Shown: piece after piece, positions 1 through 7,300 of the stretch
Layout of the letters: every line of letters begins with the position of its first letter
How positions within the stretch are numbered: the stretch's first letter is position 1
DNA from: Methanobacterium sp.
GTDB taxonomy: Archaea; Methanobacteriota; Methanobacteria; Methanobacteriales; Methanobacteriaceae
Assembly: GCA_018263005.1 (NCBI GenBank)
Contig: JADFDH010000010.1
Location: 1-27,087, forward strand
DNA length: 27,087 nucleotides
Reading direction: 5' to 3'
Position numbers and translations under genes: made by a program
Notes under the pieces: model-generated
The model's database searches: none
Told to the model about the DNA's origin: nothing
Seen by the model: only the letters and a program-made list of their open reading frames with translations

Positions 1-784
1 CCTGGGGACATACTCCTAGGCATAGGTGTTCGCATCCATCTCCGCCCATACAGCATTCTTCATCCACCACGGCTGACTTACAGGTGAAACTGAGAGCTTT
101 TTTTACTGCTTCGCGGATCTGGTAGCCGGCCACGTGGAGTATGGCGTCATTTAACTCCGGGTCTTTCGCCATGGAGGCTAAACAGGGATAGTTATGGAAC
201 TTCTCGGCGGCGATAAACTCCGCCTCTGTTACTGGTACACCTTCCAGTTCCTGGGAAACGAAGGCGGTGCAGCCGCAGGGAGCGTCCCTTTTAACGGTGA
301 CCTTCTTTATAAGCTCCGCACCTATTTCTTCATCCTGGTTTCCAGTTAATTGGTCGAATTCAATCTCTAACTCTGGCTTCCCGAAGTTTTGGGTGAATTC
401 ATCTATATACTGGTCCCCGGTGGGTTTCAGGGAGCAAAAAGGTTTGGCAAAAACAACGTTTATATCCAGGGCATCTTCTTCTATCTCCTTTCTAAGCCCG
501 GGGGGTAAATTGGTGTGGTCGTTTATGGAGATTATCACGGATTTGGCACCGGTCTTCCGGGCCACCTCCAGCACTATCAGGTTGATATCACCCTTCAAAC
601 CAACGGCTATGACCAGGTCAGATTCCGGGAGGTTCTCCGGGATGTAAGGTGTTAGATCTTCAATGAACTCGGGTAGATCCTCTTCTACCTCATGGATCCC
701 TACCATCTCTGATGATAGAGTGGTTGCCAGGTTGTTCACTATCCTCTTACCGTATTTACCACTGGATAAGATGTAGATTTTCAT
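1..784 (-). CDS. DUF166 family protein (C-terminus cut by window edge)
   Basis: The reading frame starts at the ATG at 784-782 and stays open to the left edge, so 261 residues are visible and the C-terminus is missing. The N-terminus (MKIYILSSGKYG) and a Rossmann-like beta-alpha-beta pattern over residues 1-90 are followed by the CGCTAFV motif at residues 170-176 and a cysteine-rich end (C201, C235, C244, C245, C251, C255, C259). This pattern fits DUF166, a methanogen family sometimes labelled thymidylate-synthase-related; its reaction is not established. The clustered cysteines suggest a metal or iron-sulfur site, which is inference. No strong ribosome binding site precedes the ATG. Two inverted repeats lie 75-112 bases upstream. 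It reads in the same direction as the glycosyltransferase at 985-1893 but is separated by 200 bases, so it is probably transcribed separately. Confidence 0.8.
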   Translation of the reverse strand, partial: MKIYILSSGKYGKRIVNNLATTLSSEMVGIHEVEEDLPEFIEDLTPYIPENLPESDLVIAVGLKGDINLIVLEVARKTGAKSVIISINDHTNLPPGLRKEIEEDALDINVVFAKPFCSLKPTGDQYIDEFTQNFGKPELEIEFDQLTGNQDEEIGAELIKKVTVKRDAPCGCTAFVSQELEGVPVTEAEFIAAEKFHNYPCLASMAKDPELNDAILHVAGYQIREAVKKALSFTCKSAVVDEECCMGGDGCEHLCLGVCPQ

Positions 785-857
785 ACTAATCGGAAAACAA
801 CTGTTCAATTTTTTCTAGGAATAATCAATAGGAGTTTTGCAAGTTAAAGATTCGTTT

Positions 858-896
858 CCTAAAATAAATTAGGCACTCTACGAAATAAATTTTCGT
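858..896. promoter_or_regulatory. two adjacent inverted repeats upstream of the DUF166 gene
   Basis: CCTAA (858-862) pairs with TTAGG (869-873) across AATAAA. ACGAAA (880-885) pairs with TTTCGT (891-896) across TAAAT. Both arms are perfect and the centres are about 22 bases apart, close to two helical turns. They lie between the end of the glycosyltransferase and the DUF166 start, so they could be operator sites. A short T-run follows the second repeat on the plus strand, but no plus-strand gene is present that would use a terminator here. Confidence 0.3.
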
Positions 897-984
897 TTTT
901 ATTTTCCTAGTATCTTCATAAAAAGATTTCATTATTTCCGAAAAAGGAGTAGGTGAAATACCACAAAAAGGTGTTTGGTTGTTG

Positions 985-1893
985 TTATTTCCCCATGCTC
1001 TGCTGTATCATGCCGGATACGGAGTGGAGGATTATCCCGGTGAAAGCGGTGAATATACCACCCAATCCAATCATACCAGCTATTATGGTGGGCATCAGAG
1101 TGGTCATCTGTCCGTCCAGGTATCTGCCGAAGAACATCAATCCCAGCGCTAAACCGGTGATAATAAGAATTAAGCCGGGCACTGTAAAGTAATACAAAGG
1201 TCTTCTAAACTCCATATCTTGCAGAAGTTTTACAAAAACACTAAGTCCATGACTTAACGGGTTTTTAGTATGGATACCACCATTATTGTTACTATTGTAG
1301 CTTACTCCCACCTGCACTTCTACTATTTTAAAGTCACCCGCGGCGTCCATCAACATCTCACTTTCTATGGAAAAATCGGTTTTATTGAATTTGAATGAAG
1401 GGATGGTGTAAGTTGCAAAGGCCCGGAATCCACTCTGGCTGTCGGTAATTTTAAGACCACTGTTTATGTTGGTGGTTTTATCCAGAACTGTTTGACCTAG
1501 CCTTCTATAGATTGGTGTTCCGTTAGGTTTTCTATCCAGATAACGGCTGCCATTAACCATGTCAGCATCACCATCTTCTATGGGTTTGATGAGCAGGGGT
1601 ATTTCTTGGGTATTGTGCTGACCGTCACCATCTATGGTAACCACGATGTCGGTATTGGGAATTGAATTAAAACCAGTTTTAAGGGCAGCACCTTTACCCA
1701 TGTTCTGGGAGTGTTGTATGACTTCAGCTCCTGCTTTTTTTGCAATTTCTGCAGTGTAATCTGTACTACCATCATCAACTACAATAATCTGATCTACAAA
1801 TTTATTGGCACCAATAACTACACTACCAATGGATAATTCTTCATTAAAGGCAGGTACAATCGCTGTTATATGTGGCAAGTTTGAAATCTCCAT
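985..1893 (-). CDS. GT2 glycosyltransferase, dolichyl-phosphate mannose synthase-like, with C-terminal membrane anchor
   Basis: This 302-residue protein has the GT-A features of the DPM1/DPMS group: VPAFNEE near residue 14, VVDDGSTD at 38-45, GKGAALKTG at 66-74, the metal-binding DGDGQ at 88-92 and GSRY at 115-118. Two hydrophobic segments near residues 233-256 and 268-292 form a membrane tail, as in archaeal DPMS-like enzymes. The expected reaction is transfer of a sugar from a nucleotide-sugar to a polyprenyl phosphate on the cytosolic face, making the donor for GT-C enzymes. Two GT-C-like proteins are encoded at 15071-17017 and 23375-24949. The sugar cannot be told from sequence. The ATG at 1893 is preceded only by a weak GTGA. 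It stands alone between long AT-rich gaps. Confidence 0.87.
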   Translation of the reverse strand: MEISNLPHITAIVPAFNEELSIGSVVIGANKFVDQIIVVDDGSTDYTAEIAKKAGAEVIQHSQNMGKGAALKTGFNSIPNTDIVVTIDGDGQHNTQEIPLLIKPIEDGDADMVNGSRYLDRKPNGTPIYRRLGQTVLDKTTNINSGLKITDSQSGFRAFATYTIPSFKFNKTDFSIESEMLMDAAGDFKIVEVQVGVSYNSNNNGGIHTKNPLSHGLSVFVKLLQDMEFRRPLYYFTVPGLILIITGLALGLMFFGRYLDGQMTTLMPTIIAGMIGLGGIFTAFTGIILHSVSGMIQQSMGK

Positions 1894-1943
1894 TTCACAT
1901 TGTCATTTATAAATATGTGATAAGGAGTACTATTCTAATTCTT

Positions 1944-1955
1944 CATATATTAACT
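1944..1955 (-). promoter_or_regulatory. candidate TATA box for the DPM-like glycosyltransferase
   Basis: Read on the minus strand, this stretch is AAGTTAATATAT-like. It would place the transcription start about 25 bases further on, near 1925, giving a leader of roughly 30 bases before the ATG at 1893. A second AT-rich box at 1905-1918 is nearer the start codon and cannot be ruled out. Confidence 0.3.
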
Positions 1956-2119
1956 TATGCATAAAATATTGTTTCGATGTAGAGTCTGTTTATAATAGAT
2001 AACTTGAAATGAAAATCCTTTATTATTTGTAGAATGATTGTATCAAATTTTTAGTTATAGCAATATTATTAAGAGTAAAGGCGATAGAGAGTACATAACC
2101 AATCAGGGGTTATCACAAT

Positions 2120-2381
2120 GTAAAAACAGAACTTCAAAGAATTTTAAAATTAGCAAATGAATTCTACAGGAAAAAATCATTAGAATGTTTAATCTACTAT
2201 AAAAGGCACTGAATTATTATTAAATAGGATGGAAAGCTGCCCCAAGCAGCTTGTTTTTCAAGATGTAACTTTTGCATGGAATAATATTCTCCAACATTAT
2301 AACAATCAGACCCACAACTACATCACAAAATGGAAGTGTTATTTTTGTAAAGAAATGGATCTGTCCTATAGTTTTTTTTAA
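2120..2381 (+). pseudogene. probable remnant of a small gene, frameshifted
   Basis: In the AT-rich gap between the glycosyltransferase and the flippase, two overlapping frames look protein-like. The first (2120-2212) reads VKTELQRILKLANEFYRKK and onward, a basic helical stretch ending in a stop. The second is open from 2193; from the ATG at 2229 it encodes 50 residues ending at 2381 and contains KWKCYFCKEM, a possible CxxC metal site. One frameshift between 2193 and 2212 would join them into a protein of about 85 residues. No ribosome binding site is clear. I do not recognise the family; a transposase or phage-gene fragment is possible but unproven, and so is chance. Confidence 0.3.
2234..2252 (+). 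repeat. perfect 7-bp hairpin followed by a T-run
   Basis: AAGCTGC (2234-2240) pairs perfectly with GCAGCTT (2246-2252) across a CCCAA loop, and GTTTTT follows at 2253-2258. It has the shape of a plus-strand intrinsic terminator, but the only upstream plus-strand sequence is the putative gene remnant and the hairpin lies inside the remnant's second frame. It may be incidental, or a small-RNA end. Confidence 0.35.
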
Positions 2382-2401
2382 TGATTGATTAGATAATAAG
2401 T

Positions 2402-3835
2402 CTAACCCCTTATTTGTTTTATTATCTTAATATCCTCTTTATCTATGGCTCTGGTTATATAAATAACGGCTAAATAAATTATTGTCGAAATTATAACTAA
2501 TATGAATATATTTAATTCTTTAAATATAACTAGGGATGAAAACATAACTAGACCAGAAATGCTTATTTTGACAAAATCGCGGGACACTTTTCTTGGATTT
2601 AAACTATTATTTCTAGTGGCCACAGTTAATATAAGAACTGCACCACTTATTTCAGTTACCAATGTATTGAAACTAGCAGCTATATAACTATATTTCGGTA
2701 TTAAGAGTAGGTTGAGGCTTATATTGATAATCATCCCAATAAAGGCTATTTTAGTCACGGTCATCTGTTTATCTGAGGACTGGAACAGTTGAACATAGCT
2801 GGAATTAATGAAGGTAAGGACAGTGGCCCATATCAGGATTTGGAGAGCTATCACCGAGGGATAGTACTGGTTACCGAATAGGAGCAGTATTATGTTGCCG
2901 GCGAAGAAGGTTATTAATATCCCCATGGGTATGCTGATGAGTAGCATGAACTTGAAGTACTTCTCGGTGATCTTCTGCAGAGAGTCGCTGGAAGACCCGT
3001 AGAGCCGGGACATCACCGGGAACACCGCGGCGTTTATCACAATGGGTATAAACAGCAGTATGAGCACTATCCGATAGGCGGCGTTGTATATCCCCACCGC
3101 CTCATTTCCCACCATGAAGGACAGCATCACCGAGTCTATCCAGACGTAGATGGTGGTGAACACCCCAATCAGGCCGAATTGCAAGGCCCGAGCTATAGTA
3201 GGTTTCCAGAATGTGAAGTCAAACTCAAATCTTGGTCTGGGGAATTTAAACCGGGTCAAGGATATGTACACGTAGAAAAGCAGTACTAATCCACCAATTA
3301 GAGCGTAGAGAATTGATAAAAGAATTAGGCCCGAATTGAATTTTATTATGAGTAGAACCCCGGCAAGCATCAGGATGCTGTTTAATATGTTGGCAATGGA
3401 CTGGTACTCCAGCTTCTCGTAGGCCTGGAACAGGGAGTAGAAAACACCGGAAAAGGTGTTGAATATGAACATGAACAGTATTAGGTAGATGACATAGATC
3501 TCGTTTGGGGGATAACTCATTAAGTTTAAAGCTAGAACGGTTCCACTAACCAGGATCACCAGCAGGATCAGCTTTATGCCTATGATGTTTTTAAAATATT
3601 TCTGGGTCAGACTCTTGTCTCTGGCAACGTCCCGGGTCATCAGAATGTTCAATCCTAAATCGCTTAGAATTTCCAGTATGCTGGTTAAAGCCAGGGCGAA
3701 GGACAATATCCCGAAATTTTCGACACCCAGATACCGGATCAGGTAGATGGTGTAGATGAATACAATAACGTAACCCAGAGTCTGTGAAATAAACAGTGAC
3801 CCTATGTTTTTCAGTAATTTTTGTACTGCATTCAA
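2402..3835 (-). CDS. polysaccharide/oligosaccharide flippase, MOP (Wzx-like) superfamily
   Basis: The 477-residue protein is hydrophobic throughout, with about 12-14 membrane segments and an N-terminus typical of Wzx/RfbX-type flippases (LLKNIGSLFISQTLGY, then GVENFGILSFALALTSILEILSDLGLN split over two segments). Such proteins move lipid-linked glycans across the cytoplasmic membrane, which suits the glycosyltransferases elsewhere in the window. The start is a TTG at 3835-3833; an ATG four bases downstream is out of frame. GGAG lies about 11 bases and AAGGG about 5 bases upstream, supporting the TTG. The 3' fifth of the gene (about 2402-2700) is visibly more AT-rich than its middle and 5' part. 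The sugar transported cannot be predicted. Confidence 0.88.
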   Translation of the reverse strand: MNAVQKLLKNIGSLFISQTLGYVIVFIYTIYLIRYLGVENFGILSFALALTSILEILSDLGLNILMTRDVARDKSLTQKYFKNIIGIKLILLVILVSGTVLALNLMSYPPNEIYVIYLILFMFIFNTFSGVFYSLFQAYEKLEYQSIANILNSILMLAGVLLIIKFNSGLILLSILYALIGGLVLLFYVYISLTRFKFPRPRFEFDFTFWKPTIARALQFGLIGVFTTIYVWIDSVMLSFMVGNEAVGIYNAAYRIVLILLFIPIVINAAVFPVMSRLYGSSSDSLQKITEKYFKFMLLISIPMGILITFFAGNIILLLFGNQYYPSVIALQILIWATVLTFINSSYVQLFQSSDKQMTVTKIAFIGMIINISLNLLLIPKYSYIAASFNTLVTEISGAVLILTVATRNNSLNPRKVSRDFVKISISGLVMFSSLVIFKELNIFILVIISTIIYLAVIYITRAIDKEDIKIIKQIRG

Positions 3836-4243
3836 ATTTACCCTTCTCCAGATCGAATTAGTACATTGTTTCGTTAAGTGATTGGAAACTCTTATTTAAG
3901 GGCGAATAATCATTTACAGATGGTTATCCTTACCCCTCTTTAACTTCCCTATGTTAACAGTTATATTTAAATTATGCTAAATAATTCTTAATTTTATCAT
4001 TCTAAAATTAATTATCATATTTTAAACGCATTCACTTTATTTTAATTGTTTAATACATCCCTCAGTCTTGAATTACCATTATTACTAACAAAATTTGATT
4101 ATAAATCTGCTTTTTCATGAGATGTATCGGTATAAAATTTTCAAAAAAAACTACGATCAATATATTTATTTTCCTGAAAAATTTTTATCCACTGGTGAAA
4201 AGAGTCACTAAAAGATCAGGTAAAAACTAATATATGTGAATGT

Positions 4244-4252
4244 TATATATAA
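4244..4252 (+). promoter_or_regulatory. TATA box of the adhesin gene
   Basis: TATATATAA sits about 95 bases before the adhesin ATG. Archaeal transcription usually starts about 25 bases downstream, which would be near 4272-4277 and give a leader of about 70 bases. The ribosome binding site is GAGGGGGA at 4333-4340, six bases or so before the ATG. Confidence 0.5.
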
Positions 4253-4265
4253 AAAATTAATTTAA

Positions 4266-4283
4266 AGGTCTCAATATTGACCT
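4266..4283. promoter_or_regulatory. operator-like inverted repeat at the predicted adhesin transcription start
   Basis: AGGTC (4266-4270) and GACCT (4279-4283) are perfect 5-base arms around TCAATATT, centred about 25 bases downstream of the TATA box. A repressor bound here would block initiation. The short arms allow chance, so this is a suggestion only. Confidence 0.35.
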
Positions 4284-4345
4284 AAATTGTAAAAATTGAA
4301 CTTAAATTAACTTTAAATGAATATTATAACGAGAGGGGGATATGG

Positions 4346-7300
4346 ATGGACAAAAAAGCTGAATTACTGCTCAAAACTTCTTTACTCTTATTAGGAGTTA
4401 TTTTTATCTGTTCTTTTGGATTTTACACCTCAGCAGCAGCTACAAGCTCAACTATATACGTCAGCACCCAAGGGAACAACAGCTGGAACGGTTTAAATTC
4501 AACATATATCGGCGGTTTAAACGGGCCGAAAGCCACCATAAAAAACGCAACCGGCACGGTGACATCAGGGGGGACTGTTTCTATCGGAAGTGGAACATAC
4601 AACGAAAACAGCATAGGTATCAGTAAGAATATGGCCATCATCGGTGCGGGACAAAACAGCACCATCATCAATGGGACTCAGAGCGGGACCATATTTTACA
4701 TAGCATCGGGAGTGAATGTGACCATAAGCAACCTCACAGGCACCAACGGAAAAACAACCGGCAACGCTGGAGGCATCTATAACTACGGTAATTTAACGGT
4801 TACCAACTGTAAATTCACAGTTAACAGCGCCGGTTACGGAGGGGCCATCTTCAACGAGCAGGGCGGAACCTTAACCGAAACAGGCAACACCTTCCAGAAT
4901 AACACTGCAACCAACAAAGGCGGAGCCATATACAACAACGGCGTGACATCCAGTAACAATAGCATTTTCAAGCAGAACTCGGCATCCAACGGTAACGGGG
5001 GGGCCATTTACAATCAGGGAATATTAAATGTAACCCAGACCAGCTTCCAGAACAACACCGCCACCTACAATGGTGGGGCTATCTTCAACTCCGGCACTTT
5101 AAGCGGGAGCGGAACTTTCACCAGCAACAGTGCCCCCATGGGCGGTGCCATATTCAACCAGGGTAGTTTAACCGGATCTTACACTTTCAACACAAACACA
5201 GCCAGCACTGGCGGGGCGGTCTGTAACTATGCAGATGCTTCGTTAACCAATTGCAACTTCCAGGGTAACTCGGCAAGTAACGGCGGAGCCATCTACAACA
5301 ACAGCGGCGTTACCTTAACCGAAACTGGGAACATCTACACAGGGAACACCGCCGGTAATGGTGGGGGCGTCTACAACATCGGAACCCTCATTGAAAATAC
5401 CAACTCCTTCTCCAATAACCAGGCAACCAATATGGGCGGGGCCATCTATAACGGGGGAACTGCCAGGTTAACCGGCAATACCTTCATCAGCAACCACGCC
5501 GATGTGGGTGGTGGAGCAATAATCAACCTCAACGGCTCCTTAAACGTCTCAAACGGGACCTTCAACACCAACACCTCTAATTTCGGCGGTGCAGTTGAAA
5601 ACGAGAATGGAGGAACATTTATCGTGGACGGCAGCCACTTTACAGATAACATCGCACAGATGGGTGGTGGCGCCATCTACAACTATTTAAGCGGTAATTT
5701 CACCATAACCGGCAGCACCTTCGACAGTAACGATGCGGTGGTTGAGGGAGGTGCCATAGCCAATTACCAGTCCAGCATCGAGGCAACTGGCCTGGTATCG
5801 GGCTGTACTTTCACCAACAACACATCACCCGGTAATGGAAGTCACGGTAATGGTGATGGTGCCGCCATCTACAACTATAACTTTAACTTAATCGTTAACA
5901 ACTCCAGCTTCTCCGGAAACACCGCTAACTTTGGCCCGGCCATCGACAATGAAGAGGGAGGAACCTGTACAGTTAACGACAGCACCTTCACCAACAACCA
6001 GGCAGCTACCAGTGGCGGGGCTATCATCAACCTCAACGGTACCTTAACCGTTAACCGTTGCACCTTCAACACCAACACGGCACAGACCGAAGGAGGTGCC
6101 ATAGCCAATGAAGGGGGGACCCTGAGTGTAACCGGCAGCACCTTTACTGGAAACGATGCGGAGATAAGTGGTGGTGCCATAATCAACCGTAACGGCTCTT
6201 CTACCATAACCGGTAGTACCTTCACCAGCAACACCTCCCCCTATGGTGGGGCGGTTTACAACGCCGATGACGTCACCCTGAATGAGACCGAGAACACCTA
6301 CAACGGCAACACTGCAAATTATGGTGGGGCCATCTTCAACCAGGGAACTATAAACGAAACAGGCAACACCTTCACAGGCAACACCGGAAACATCAATGGT
6401 GGAGCGATCTACAACGACACCGGCAGTAAGCTGACCATACATTACAGCCGAATACTCAATAACCAGGCCATCGGGGGCGCTGCAATCTACAATTACAGCG
6501 GTACAGTGAATGCAACCCTTAACTGGTGGGGTTCAAATACCGGACCGGCAACGAGCTGCCTATACGGTACTACAGTTACTAACTGGCTGGTCTTAACCAT
6601 AACCGCCAGCCCCTCCACTATTATAAACGGTGCAAGTTCAACCATAACCACCGACCTGCAGCACGACAACCAGGGCAACTACTATAACCCTGCCAATGGA
6701 CATGTGCCCGATGGGGTATCTGTGGCTTACACGGCGACCAGGGGCACCCTCAACCCCTCATTCACCGCCCTGACTAATGGCCAGGCCACTTCCACATTCT
6801 CCTCGACCAGTGCAGGCACCGCTAACATAACCACCACCGTTGATAACGTGACGGTTTCCACAACGGTAGCCATCAACTCCTCACTACCCGCAATTTTATA
6901 TCGAAACGGGGTTATCATAAATAGTTACAGCACAATCGCCGCGGCTATTAATGCCGCATTACCAGGTGACACCATAACCCTGTTAAACGGGGCCATATTC
7001 ACTGAAAACGGTTTAATCATCGATAAAAATCTCACTATAAACGTGCTCAACAGTGGTAAGGCCACCATAAACGGCACCAACACCGGGACCATATTTGCCA
7101 TAAGACTCGGTATAAACGTCACTCTGGAGAACCTGATAATAGAAAACGGGGCGGGGAATTATGGAGGTGCCATCTACAATGAAAGCAGTAATCTGACCAT
7201 AAGAAGCTGCACCTTCAGGAACAACTCCGCAACCTATGGCGGGGCTATCTTCAACGTGGGCGCCATAAATGAAACCGGCAACACCTACCAGGACAACACG

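Larger units (their letters stand above)
3836..4345. other. AT-rich divergent intergenic region
   Basis: These 510 bases separate the flippase (minus) from the adhesin (plus). They are strongly AT-rich, hold no convincing coding frame, and contain the adhesin promoter signals listed separately. I see no RNA gene. The length suggests a regulated surface-protein promoter. Confidence 0.6.

Noticed and set aside
267..1192. Plus-strand open frames at 267-647 and 953-1192
   Set aside because: They lie antisense to the DUF166 gene and to the DPM-like glycosyltransferase, both of which have clear family motifs; their products look like nothing known.
2502..2687. Plus-strand 61-residue frame inside the flippase gene
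   Set aside because: It is antisense to the well-supported flippase and has no ribosome binding site or recognisable feature.
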